Of a stretch of 17,115 bases of DNA, positions 6,854-13,888 are shown in pieces. The DNA comes from Firmicutes bacterium UBA1768. GTDB taxonomy: Bacteria > Bacillota > Clostridia > Peptostreptococcales > Anaerovoracaceae. Each line of letters begins with the position of its first letter. The stretch's first letter is position 1. Location of the stretch: contig DCGW01000084.1 in assembly GCA_002315335.1 (NCBI GenBank), positions 43,068 through 60,182 on the forward strand, read 5' to 3'. A program made the translations under genes and the position numbers. Under the pieces are notes generated by a model. It saw only the letters and a program-made list of their open reading frames with translations. It did no database searches and was not told the origin of the DNA.

Positions 6854-7576
6854 TTAATCTTCAAGGTCAGCCTCACAGTTATGGTAAACCTTCTGAACAT
6901 CATCATCATCTTCAAGCGCTCCGATGAGCTTCTTGAGAGTGTTAATTGCGTTGCCGTCAGGAGTAGCTGCCATTGATGGAATCATATCTACGTCTGCTTC
7001 TAAAAGCTCATAGCCTGCTCCTCTTAATGCTTCTGCAACAGCATTGAAGTCTGCTGGCTCTGTATAAATTTCAAAGCTGTCTTCGTTAACAACCATGTCT
7101 TCCATTCCAGCTTCCATTCCAACTTCCATTAATGCATCCTCTTCAACTCCGTCAGCCTTCTCTATTAAAATATAGCCTTTTCTATTAAACATATAGCTTA
7201 CGCAGCCAGGTGTTCCGAAGTTTCCGCCATGCTTGTCAAATGCATGCTTTACTGATGATGTAGTTCTGTTTTTATTGTCTGTAAGGGTTTGTACGATAAT
7301 CGCAACTCCTCCAGGGCCATAGCCTTCAAAGGTTATTTCTTCATAGGTTTCTCCACCTAATTCTCCAGTACCTTTTTTGATGGCTCTGATAATGTTGTCA
7401 TTAGGCATGTTGATAGCTTTTGCCTTTTCAACTACATTTTTAAGAGCGAAGTTATAATCCATATCTCCGCCAGCCTTTGCTGCTACTGCGATGGCTCTGG
7501 CATACTTTGTGAATATCTGTGATCTTTTTGCGTCCTGCTTTTCTTTTCTACCCGCAATTGTACCGTGTCTACCCAT
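6854..7576 (-). CDS. yebC: YebC/PmpR (TACO1) family regulator
   Basis: 240 residues, full length for the family. It begins MGRHGTIAGRKEKQDAKRSQIFTKYARAIAVAAK, the invariant N-terminal block, followed by GYGPGGVAIIVQTLTDNKNRT and a C-terminal acidic end. Members were described as DNA-binding regulators (PmpR). More recent work on YebC and mitochondrial TACO1 links them to translation through stretches such as polyproline. The gene has its own promoter (7621-7649), an AGGAG ribosome binding site and a strong terminator. No terminator separates it from the EamA-type gene upstream (stop at 7694), so readthrough into it is possible. Confidence 0.96.
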   Translation of the reverse strand: MGRHGTIAGRKEKQDAKRSQIFTKYARAIAVAAKAGGDMDYNFALKNVVEKAKAINMPNDNIIRAIKKGTGELGGETYEEITFEGYGPGGVAIIVQTLTDNKNRTTSSVKHAFDKHGGNFGTPGCVSYMFNRKGYILIEKADGVEEDALMEVGMEAGMEDMVVNEDSFEIYTEPADFNAVAEALRGAGYELLEADVDMIPSMAATPDGNAINTLKKLIGALEDDDDVQKVYHNCEADLED

Positions 7577-7591
7577 TATTATCTCCTAACC

Positions 7592-7602
7592 GGCCAGTGG
7601 CC
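7592..7602. promoter_or_regulatory. Small palindrome in the yebC leader
   Basis: GGCCAGTGGCC, 5-base arms around one base, lies between the predicted transcription start (about 7614) and the AGGAG ribosome binding site (about 7583-7587). It could be an operator or a small RNA hairpin. It is GC-rich against an AT-rich background, but it is short and may be chance. Confidence 0.3.
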
Positions 7603-7620
7603 TGTAAATTTTACCGTACA

Positions 7621-7649
7621 ATTATACTATAAAAGTCCAATTTAGTAAA
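7621..7649 (-). promoter_or_regulatory. Promoter of the yebC-family gene
   Basis: Minus strand: TTTACT (7649-7644), 17 bases, perfect TATAAT (7626-7621). Predicted start about 7614, leader about 38 bases. Confidence 0.65.
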
Positions 7650-7693
7650 GATAAAAGTGAATTTGTCGAGAATATTATGATGAGCGGAAAATA

Positions 7694-8119
7694 TTATTTA
7701 ATATTAATAAGCGCTAATCCACCGGCACACATAGCCATGCCGATAATCTGTTTTAACGTTATGGACTCCCTGTATAAAAGAACACCCACAACCAATAGAA
7801 CTATAGCCAGTGTGACATTAGCAACAAGCGAACCAACCGAAAGCTTCCACCCAACTCTGTATAGATAAATATAGCCAAACTCCAGTCCTACAATGGCAAA
7901 TCCCAGTATCAGAGAGGCCCAGTTAAGCTTATCAAACTCTACAATAACATTTTTTGACGGTGACGTTATAAAGAAAAGCATGAGCGAAATCCCACACGCA
8001 ACCAGATATGTTACAGCAAGTGAAAGAAAAGCATTTGAGCCTTCCGCTATACTCTTAGAGCTTATGTGGTAAAAGGTATTTGAACCTACAATGACCAAAA
8101 GAGGCCATAACATTTCCAT
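7694..8119 (-). CDS. Half-size EamA/DMT-superfamily membrane protein
   Basis: 141 residues with four or five hydrophobic segments. It shows the EamA-domain pattern: a membrane-entry N-terminus (LLVIVGSNTFYHISSKSI), an ELGF-like LEFGYIYLYRVGW, and LLYRESITLKQIIGMAMCAGGLALI at the end. Full DMT exporters carry two such domains (about 300 residues); this has one and may act as a dimer, like small multidrug-resistance proteins. Substrate unknown. The frame allows an ATG at 8128, but there AAGGG touches the start codon. The ATG at 8119 has a 9-base spacing and is preferred. It starts 27 bases after the upstream lipoprotein gene stops, so it belongs to the 10745-7694 operon. No hairpin terminator follows. 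Confidence 0.8.
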   Translation of the reverse strand: MEMLWPLLVIVGSNTFYHISSKSIAEGSNAFLSLAVTYLVACGISLMLFFITSPSKNVIVEFDKLNWASLILGFAIVGLEFGYIYLYRVGWKLSVGSLVANVTLAIVLLVVGVLLYRESITLKQIIGMAMCAGGLALINIK

Positions 8120-8146
8120 ATTTTTCATCCCTTCTGATAACCATTT

Positions 8147-9841
8147 CTATCCAAATATAGTAAGGCTTTTGCATCCAAAGTCTCTGTAGTAAAGCTCACC
8201 GGTGCAGAGATACGCATAGTACCAAAGAAGATCTGCATCACAGCCAATATAATCAGCAGCCATAGCCTCTGCATTGTACTTAAAGGAAAATGCTAAGCTG
8301 CGGTTACCAAGTCTGAAACCATTAATGGACTCAATCATTGCTTTAAGGTATTCTTCTGTCTTATCAGACCATACAAATTCCCTTCCGCTTTCCGCTGTCC
8401 ATTCTTCAACCTCAGCTTTCTTTGCAAGCATCTGTTTAAGAACAGCCTCTTCAAAGTCAATTCCGTCAACAAACAGATCATCTATGCCAACAATCTTCGA
8501 TTTTGTCGAATCCATCGTAATATACTGCACAGTTTCATCATAGAAAATCGGATAATAATCTTCACCTACAATTGATTCTGCACTTAAAATTTCGTCAACA
8601 GACAATATCTCATACTTTCCAACCGATTCACTTGAAAGGTTATAATAATGACTTGCGCTGATTTCTCCGTCATAGCTTTTTCGGTATTTCTCTACATCCT
8701 TAATTAACCCATCAACATCCTCTACGTTGTCATAGAGCTTCTTAGCATAGTTTACAAAACCCTCGCTTTGATAATCATAGTATTCAAGCGACTTATTATA
8801 GTATATCATTTCTCCAACATCTGAAAGGTCCGGGTTTTCCTGCATTCTCACCTTATGGTTTTCGTCAACCGGCTTGACAATCAGAGAATATGAAACGTCT
8901 TCATCCTCAAAGAGCCATTCTTCGTTGTCAAACTTTTCCGTATATCCCATTTCCTCACAGTAAGGAATACTGATCCACGTAGTATCGGTGCCGTTGTCTC
9001 CTACATAAAATTCAGGTGTTCTGTAGTCAAGTATGATATTAACAGAGCCGTCATAATCGCTCACAAAAAACTCCACATCATCGCTAAAGCCCTCAAAAGG
9101 TGATGCAAGCTTAATCTGAAACTGATCGGTGTAAGCAAACACTTCTTCCGACTCGTAATCCGTTGTTTCAAGCAGCTTATTTGTGTACCTGTTTATGTAT
9201 TTACAGGCATCAACATTGTCCGCAAAAAGGTCCTGAAGCTTTAATTCATTACCAGTATTTAAATCAAAGTTTAAAACCTTTGTATCGCTGTACCAGCAGC
9301 AGTTATCATACTCATAGCTGCCGTAGGTGATGTATTTCCACAGTTTTACGGATAATATGTTTTCAAAGCTTGCCTCAACATAGCAGTCGACAGTGATTTC
9401 CGAAGGAAGCAGGTTGCCCTCTTCATCAAGGAAGTCCCTTACCGCAAGCTTTGCGCCCCTTACAGGAGGCGGATTAGTGTCAGTAATCATCTCCATAAAG
9501 GTTCCTCTTATTTTATCATTAATGGTCTGCTGTACTTCTTTATTTTTCAGCCCATCTATCTGTATCAGGTCTGAAGCATCAGCATTTACATACGAAGGAG
9601 CTTCATACTCTCCTTCTATGGTTCTCAAGTTGTTATCGGTGAAGTATTCGGTTTTAACCGGTGCCTCAACTCTGTTCCCTACTATATCGCTATCCGGAAT
9701 ATCAATACTTATCTCCTTGTCTACGCTTCCCGAGCCGCAGGCTGTCAATCCCACCGCCATAGTAAAAATAAGTGCAGCAGCAACCGAAACGGACAGGATT
9801 TTTTTGAAGCTACTTACCGCTCTTGTTTCTGATGTAACCAT
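8147..9841 (-). CDS. Large lipoprotein with two DUF3298-like halves
   Basis: 564 residues from the ATG at 9841; a GTG at 9850 would add three residues, and both are plausible (GAGGAAGG lies 11 bases before the GTG). A basic, hydrophobic signal peptide ends in the lipobox LTAC (Cys 35), so it is exported and lipid-anchored. Near 192-206 the motif FDLNTGNELKLQDLF, followed by an FEVSD/YDGSVNIILDY strand pattern, resembles DUF3298 (the extracellular part of RsiV- and PdaC-type proteins). Near 442-457 MDSTKSKIVGIDDLF repeats that pattern, pointing to an internal duplication. The protein is acidic and rich in Tyr. Its start overlaps the PstS-like gene by 32 bases, so production is coupled. Function unknown; a surface sensor, or a partner of the binding protein, is inference. 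Confidence 0.82.
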   Translation of the reverse strand: MVTSETRAVSSFKKILSVSVAAALIFTMAVGLTACGSGSVDKEISIDIPDSDIVGNRVEAPVKTEYFTDNNLRTIEGEYEAPSYVNADASDLIQIDGLKNKEVQQTINDKIRGTFMEMITDTNPPPVRGAKLAVRDFLDEEGNLLPSEITVDCYVEASFENILSVKLWKYITYGSYEYDNCCWYSDTKVLNFDLNTGNELKLQDLFADNVDACKYINRYTNKLLETTDYESEEVFAYTDQFQIKLASPFEGFSDDVEFFVSDYDGSVNIILDYRTPEFYVGDNGTDTTWISIPYCEEMGYTEKFDNEEWLFEDEDVSYSLIVKPVDENHKVRMQENPDLSDVGEMIYYNKSLEYYDYQSEGFVNYAKKLYDNVEDVDGLIKDVEKYRKSYDGEISASHYYNLSSESVGKYEILSVDEILSAESIVGEDYYPIFYDETVQYITMDSTKSKIVGIDDLFVDGIDFEEAVLKQMLAKKAEVEEWTAESGREFVWSDKTEEYLKAMIESINGFRLGNRSLAFSFKYNAEAMAADYIGCDADLLWYYAYLCTGELYYRDFGCKSLTIFG

Positions 9842-10745
9842 TCTTTTCACCTAAAGCCTGTCCTTCCTCGCTTAAAACCCAGTCAATTATCTGTCTGACA
9901 ACACTGTCCTTCGGTGTATCATCTCTGATAATAACGAACGACTGGTTAATGATAGGATATGTTCCGTCAGCAATAGTTTCGTCGTTTGGCTCAATACCGT
10001 CAATCTTTATAAGCTTAATATCATCCGAATAATGCATATTGGCAACATAATAGTAGTAGGAATAACCGATTGCGCCTTCAGAATTATCATAAAAGGCTAC
10101 CGCGTCTACAATATCTCCCATCTCTGCCGCTATGAGCTGTGTTGGCGCTTCCATTATTTCGTCAGGACCGATTATATACTTATACATGCCGTTCTGTGAA
10201 CCTGAGCCCTCGGTTCTCTGGTAAGGAATAATGTCAACATCATCACCGCCGACTTCCTTCCAGCTTGTAATCTTGCCGGCATAAATGTCGTGAAGCTGGT
10301 CTATGGTCAGACTGTCAACAGGATTTGACTTGTTGACAAAGAACACAAAGCCTCCATTGAGGAACGGGTAGGTTTCAAAGGTTACTCCTGCCTCCTTAGC
10401 CGCCTCCAGCTGCCCCTCACCCGGCAGTGAGCAGAATATCATGTCAGCCCTTCCGTTAATCAGGTTTTCAAAGGCTCCGTCAGTCTTGTTGCAGTAAACA
10501 TACTGTCTTGCTTCTTCGATGTCCATCCCCAAAAGCTCCGCAGCCATCGCCTCATAATACGGCGAGAGTGCAGTCGCACCGTCAATAACCGGCCATTCAT
10601 CAACGCTTAACTGCAGGCTCGGAGTATCAACAGCCGTTTCGGTCCCATTTTCGGCTTCGTCCCCAGTGCTTGAACATGCCGCATAACTCGCTGTCACCAA
10701 CAACACAGCTGTAAGTATACTGATAATCTTGAAAAATCTCTTCAT
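9810..10745 (-). CDS. PstS-like phosphate/anion-binding lipoprotein
   Basis: 311 residues. The signal peptide ends in lipobox SYAAC (Cys 24). The mature part has the PstS-family periplasmic-binding fold: DGATALSP at 55-62, the diagnostic SLTIDQLHDIYAGKITSWKEVGG at about 145-167, EGSGSQNGM at 179-187 and a C-terminal DWVLSEEGQALGEKNGYI. The EGSGSQNGM loop is where PstS proteins bind phosphate oxygens. It would bind phosphate or a similar oxyanion at the cell surface. No pstC, pstA, pstB or phoU is in the window; the gene instead leads an operon with a DUF3298-like lipoprotein and an EamA-type protein, so a sensing or alternative-transport role is possible. A strong GAGGGGG ribosome binding site precedes the ATG. 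No PhoP-box array was recognised upstream. Confidence 0.88.
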   Translation of the reverse strand: MKRFFKIISILTAVLLVTASYAACSSTGDEAENGTETAVDTPSLQLSVDEWPVIDGATALSPYYEAMAAELLGMDIEEARQYVYCNKTDGAFENLINGRADMIFCSLPGEGQLEAAKEAGVTFETYPFLNGGFVFFVNKSNPVDSLTIDQLHDIYAGKITSWKEVGGDDVDIIPYQRTEGSGSQNGMYKYIIGPDEIMEAPTQLIAAEMGDIVDAVAFYDNSEGAIGYSYYYYVANMHYSDDIKLIKIDGIEPNDETIADGTYPIINQSFVIIRDDTPKDSVVRQIIDWVLSEEGQALGEKNGYIRNKSGK

Positions 10746-10794
10746 CTTTTCCCCCTCTTTTGTAATTAAACAGATATAGCTACTTTTATTGTTG

Positions 10795-10824
10795 ATTATT
10801 GCATATTACCAACTAAAATGCAAT
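10795..10824 (-). promoter_or_regulatory. Probable promoter with overlapping inverted repeat (PstS-like operon)
   Basis: A perfect 7-base inverted repeat, ATTGCAT (10798-10804) and ATGCAAT (10818-10824), has arms 20 bases apart, about two helical turns. On the minus strand a candidate promoter TTGCAT (10823-10818), 17 bases, AATAAT (10800-10795) has both hexamers covered by the arms, the usual layout of a repressor operator. The promoter hexamers themselves are imperfect. Confidence 0.4.
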
Positions 10825-10870
10825 TAGAAAATGCGTCGAAGTCAATAACAAATAAACGAAATAGTGCGCT

Positions 10871-10922
10871 AAATAAAAGCCCGCCGAACGAACTGGAGAA
10901 TTGCTCCTTTTCGCCGGCAGGC
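10871..10922 (-). terminator. Long rho-independent terminator after the TIGR04076 gene
   Basis: Minus strand: GCCTGCCG pairs with CGGCGGGC (8 base pairs, one G-U). Inner GCGAA / TTCGT and GGAG / CTCC pairing carry the stem to a 5-base loop, and TTTTATTT follows. It closes the flavoprotein-TIGR04076 unit and insulates the PstS-like operon. Confidence 0.9.
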
Positions 10923-10933
10923 ATATTGTTATA

Positions 10934-11242
10934 TTATTCACAAACCTCGATTTTAAAGGTTACCGGTCTTAAGCCGTCATTGCAGGTGTTAATAGCAACC
11001 TTTTGCTTTCCGAGCCACCCCGGAAACTGAAATTCGTCAAGACCGTGTGTAAGCGCAAACACATACTTTTCAAATGAACCCCAGGCTCCGCCGCAGAGCT
11101 CATCGGGCTTCTTTCCGTCGATAACGTACATCTCCTGCCCCACATAATGAACCGGGCAAGGAACTATGTCAGGTGCGCCGAACTCCTTGCAGAGTTCTTC
11201 ATTAAAATCAACTTTAATAACAGTTATTTTCAGCTTTCTCAT
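10934..11242 (-). CDS. TIGR04076 family protein
   Basis: 102 residues matching the TIGR04076 family of small anaerobe proteins. The translation has PCPVHYVGQ around Cys 29, a central DELCGGAWGSFEKYVFALTHG (Cys 50) and the C-terminal CNDGLRPVTFKIE (Cys 87). The three spaced cysteines are characteristic and could bind metal or take part in redox chemistry, but no activity is established for the family. A GGAGGT ribosome binding site lies 7 bases before the ATG at 11242. It follows the flavoprotein gene by 44 bases and shares its transcript, ending at the terminator at 10871-10922. Confidence 0.88.
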   Translation of the reverse strand: MRKLKITVIKVDFNEELCKEFGAPDIVPCPVHYVGQEMYVIDGKKPDELCGGAWGSFEKYVFALTHGLDEFQFPGWLGKQKVAINTCNDGLRPVTFKIEVCE

Positions 11243-11286
11243 TCATCACACCTCCAATGTTTTATTCTGTAATTATTGGAAATCAT

Positions 11287-11796
11287 TTACAGGTTTGCAC
11301 CAAATTTCCTGATTTCTTCACAAGCATCGTCTCCTTCTGCGACGTCTCCTATGAAAGAGAATACTCCCTTATCCTCTGCCTTGTACCACTTAAGGATGTC
11401 TCTGTACTGCGCTTTTGCACCATCATATACGTCAGGAGATGCTGAGCTCATGATAAGAGCCGCCTTCTTTACAAGGTCTAACGGCGCTGCATAAAATCTC
11501 GAAATTGCCGTCTGGAGCTGTCCGGTAATGTTGAAATAATAAATAGGAGAAGCAAAAACTACCATGTCGGAAGCTTCAATCGCCGCTCTTAATTCTACAA
11601 AATCGTCCTTTATTGCACAAACGCCATTGCCTTTTCCGTGGCAATGTTCACAGGCAAGGCATGGATCGATTTTCATTTTTGCAACCCTAAACTCTGTTAC
11701 CTCATGTCCCTTTGACTCTGCACCTTCTTTGAAGGCTGCAACGAGCATCGAGGTGTTCTTCTTTCGAGGGCTTCCGTTGAGAACTATAATCTTCAT
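11287..11796 (-). CDS. Flavodoxin-fold NAD(P)H-dependent oxidoreductase, iron-sulfur flavoprotein type
   Basis: 169 residues of the NADPH-dependent FMN reductase family. It begins MKIIVLNGSPRKKNTSMLV, the FMN phosphate-binding loop, and has SPIYYFNITGQLQTAISRFY, the second flavin-contact segment. Between them is a compact cysteine cluster, CLACEHCHGKGNGVC (Cys 46, 49, 52, 60), matching the CX2CX2CX4-7C motif that holds a 4Fe-4S cluster in archaeal and clostridial iron-sulfur flavoproteins. It probably moves electrons in the cytoplasm; the physiological partner is unknown. I chose the ATG at 11796, ten bases after AGGAGG, over a TTG two codons upstream that is too close to it. The next gene is a TIGR04076 protein in the same unit. 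Promoter at 11859-11887. Confidence 0.9.
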   Translation of the reverse strand: MKIIVLNGSPRKKNTSMLVAAFKEGAESKGHEVTEFRVAKMKIDPCLACEHCHGKGNGVCAIKDDFVELRAAIEASDMVVFASPIYYFNITGQLQTAISRFYAAPLDLVKKAALIMSSASPDVYDGAKAQYRDILKWYKAEDKGVFSFIGDVAEGDDACEEIRKFGANL

Positions 11797-11858
11797 AATC
11801 AAACTACCTCCTGTTAAAGTATTCTTTGTACGCAGTCAAATACTGTACTATTAATGTA

Positions 11859-11887
11859 ATAATACAAGCATAAGCAATAATAATCAA
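11859..11887 (-). promoter_or_regulatory. Probable promoter of the flavoprotein-TIGR04076 unit
   Basis: Minus strand: TTGATT (11887-11882), 17 bases, TATTAT (11864-11859). The leader to the flavoprotein ATG is about 56 bases. It is the best-scoring pair by eye; a TTGACT further downstream lacks a matching -10. Confidence 0.45.
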
Positions 11888-11895
11888 GACTAAAG

Positions 11896-11913
11896 ATTTT
11901 AATTAATTAAAAT
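11896..11913. repeat. Perfect 18-base AT palindrome at a gene junction
   Basis: ATTTTAATTAATTAAAAT is fully self-complementary. It covers the TAA stop of the DUF1294 gene and lies just upstream of the flavoprotein promoter. It lacks a GC stem and so is not a standard terminator; it could be a regulator-binding site or chance in AT-rich DNA. Confidence 0.4.
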
Positions 11914-12176
11914 AAACAAAGCCCCAAAACAACCACCTGAACAATAAGTATTGCCGGCATTCCGATTACAAAATACCAGTGCTTAGTCTTATGCCTGAAG
12001 GCATACATGCCTGCCAGTGTTCCTATACTTCCGCCAATTATGCTGAGTAAAAACAGAGTCTTCTCAGGGATTCTCCTCAGGTCCTTAATAGCTCGTTTTT
12101 TATCCGAGCCCATAGCCACAAAACCAATTATATTAACAATAACAAGATAAGCTGCAACAATTATTTCAAAGCCCAT
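11907..12176 (-). CDS. DUF1294 family small membrane protein
   Basis: 89 residues with the DUF1294 signature: GFVAMGSDKKRAIKDLRRIPEKTL (DK at 25-26, RRIPE at 34-38), GGSIGTLAGMYAFRHKTKHWYF (GGS 48-50, RHKTKH 61-66) and a terminal hydrophobic helix. Three membrane segments are expected. Function unknown. GGAGGA ahead of the ATG overlaps the end of dtd (12-base gap), so it is translated from the dtd transcript and is the last gene of that unit. Confidence 0.92.
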   Translation of the reverse strand: MGFEIIVAAYLVIVNIIGFVAMGSDKKRAIKDLRRIPEKTLFLLSIIGGSIGTLAGMYAFRHKTKHWYFVIGMPAILIVQVVVLGLCLF

Positions 12177-12188
12177 GCGTCTGTCCTC

Positions 12189-12653
12189 CTACGACTTTTT
12201 TTCTCCTATTATCTCTCTCGAGTCAAGCATTATGGTAAAAGGCCCATCGTTTTCAAGACTTACCTTCATATCCGCTCCAAAGCTACCCGTTTCAACCACT
12301 GCCACCCTTTTCCTGCACTCAGATACGATGTAGTTGTATAAATTTTCTGCATGCTGCGGGCTTCCCGCATCGATAAATGAGGGTCTGTTGCCTTTTTTGC
12401 AATTCGCATAGAGAGTAAACTGCGAAACTAACAGCAGCTCCCCTTCCACATCAGAGAGAGAAAGGTTAGTCTTTCCGTTTTCATCCGCAAAAATTCTGAG
12501 TCCAAGCATTTTAGCAATCATCTTGTCGGCAATTGCTTCGTTGTCCTCCTCGCAAACTCCGATAAGTACAACATAACCCCGATTAATTTTTCCCTCTATC
12601 CTACCGGCAATCTCTACACTTGCTCCTGTTGTTCGTTGAATTAAAAGTTTCAT
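12189..12653 (-). CDS. dtd: D-aminoacyl-tRNA deacylase
   Basis: 154 residues, standard DTD length. Family motifs are present: SQFTLYA at 77-83 and NDGPFT at 135-140, the latter corresponding to the cross-subunit Gly-cisPro motif (commonly NxGPVT; Phe replaces Val here). The enzyme is a cytoplasmic dimer that hydrolyses D-amino acids, and glycine on tRNA-Ala, from mischarged tRNAs. AGGAGAGG precedes the ATG. It lies 69 bases after the SLC13-type permease and 12 bases before the DUF1294 gene. No clear separate promoter is seen, so it is probably transcribed from 14657-14685. Confidence 0.96.
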   Translation of the reverse strand: MKLLIQRTTGASVEIAGRIEGKINRGYVVLIGVCEEDNEAIADKMIAKMLGLRIFADENGKTNLSLSDVEGELLLVSQFTLYANCKKGNRPSFIDAGSPQHAENLYNYIVSECRKRVAVVETGSFGADMKVSLENDGPFTIMLDSREIIGEKKS

Positions 12654-12722
12654 TTTCCCTCTCCTCGATAATCAATAGTTGAAATAATTAGTCTCACAGC
12701 CAATTTCCAGTTTTTTCCATTT

Positions 12723-13850
12723 CTAAAATAATAATGTCACCACAAGCAATATCCCCAAAAAAGCAAAATTGAAGACCGAAAACAAACCAAGATATTTCTT
12801 TGTATCCTTTGGATAATGACGGCTGTATTCCCTGAAGGTTATCAGGCTTGCGAGCGATGCTATCAGCGTTCCCGCACCTCCTATATTTACTCCAACTAGC
12901 AAATCTGCATAGTTCGCCGTAAACTGCGAAAGAAGAATTGCTGAGGGTAGGTTGCTAATCAGCTGACACGAAAGTGCCGAAACCAATATTGTATTCTGTG
13001 AAATCAAGGTTGAAAGGAAAGCACTTACCTCATCTATTCTCGCCATATTTCCCGCAAAAATAAAGAAGAATACGAAGGTTAACAGCAACGGATAATCAAC
13101 CATTTTCAGGGCTTTTCTGTCCAAAAGCAAAAGTGCTGATGGTATAACTATCAGTCCTGTCCAAAACGGAATAATGCGAAAAACTATTATAATAGAATAA
13201 GCGAACAGCAGCAGATATATCGCCGCTCTGCCCCGAGGTATGGCCTTCTTTTCACTTTTCACCACAAGAGGCTCCGGCTTAACAAATACAATACAGCAAG
13301 CAATAATCATAACTATTGAAACCGCAAACGGAAGCAGCATAATCGAGACAAATTCACCTGTCGGTATATTAAACTTCGTATAAAGATATAGGTTTTGTGG
13401 GTTTCCGAAGGGCGTTAACATTCCACCGAGGTTTGCTGCAAGATTCTGCATTACAAAGGTAAAGGCCATATACTTTTCCTTACCAGTTTCTGAAAGCACA
13501 AAATACCCCAAAGGAAGAAACGTCAGAAGAGCCATGTCATTAGCTATGAGCATGGAGCCAACAAAGGTAATGGTTACAAGTGATATTACGCTCAGGCGTG
13601 CATTTTTAAATACTGTTACTATATTGCAGGCTAATACATAGAAAAAGCTGATATTCTTCAAAGCACAGACTACAGCTAACACGCAGAAAAGACAGGTTAA
13701 GGTTTTCAGATCAAGGTAATCCAGATATACCTTGCTTACAGGCACAAAAAAAGATGTGATAACCGCCGCAGCGAAAGCAATAGTTACCACAAGATTTTTC
13801 TGAATAAACACAAATATTCTATGAGTTAAGCTGAATTTAATACTATCCAC
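12723..13850 (-). CDS. SLC13/ArsB-like anion permease (citrate transporter family)
   Basis: 375 residues, about ten membrane segments. Two matching half-motifs mark the ion-transporter superfamily: NDMALLTFLPL at 104-114 with GGMLTPFGNPQNLYLY at 142-157, and the second-half QLISNLPSAILLSQF near 295-309. These are the substrate-binding and sodium-binding hairpins of SLC13-type transporters. Anion or dicarboxylate transport is expected; the substrate cannot be told. It starts with GTG at 13850, preceded by AAAGGA at good spacing, and no in-frame ATG fits. It follows the acetyltransferase gene by 38 bases on the same strand. It is somewhat shorter than the 450-500 residues common in the family, but both halves are present. 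Confidence 0.85.
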   Translation of the reverse strand: MDSIKFSLTHRIFVFIQKNLVVTIAFAAAVITSFFVPVSKVYLDYLDLKTLTCLFCVLAVVCALKNISFFYVLACNIVTVFKNARLSVISLVTITFVGSMLIANDMALLTFLPLGYFVLSETGKEKYMAFTFVMQNLAANLGGMLTPFGNPQNLYLYTKFNIPTGEFVSIMLLPFAVSIVMIIACCIVFVKPEPLVVKSEKKAIPRGRAAIYLLLFAYSIIIVFRIIPFWTGLIVIPSALLLLDRKALKMVDYPLLLTFVFFFIFAGNMARIDEVSAFLSTLISQNTILVSALSCQLISNLPSAILLSQFTANYADLLVGVNIGGAGTLIASLASLITFREYSRHYPKDTKKYLGLFSVFNFAFLGILLVVTLLF

Positions 13851-13888
13851 AACACTGTCCTTTTGTTTTTTATTTCAAATAGCCGCAC

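Noticed and set aside
9393..9854. 153-codon plus-strand open frame
   Set aside because: Antisense to the 5' part of the lipoprotein gene, low-complexity Ser/Leu-rich translation, no start signals.
10746..10870. PhoP/PhoB boxes upstream of the PstS-like gene
   Set aside because: No array of TTAACA-like direct repeats at 11-base steps was found.
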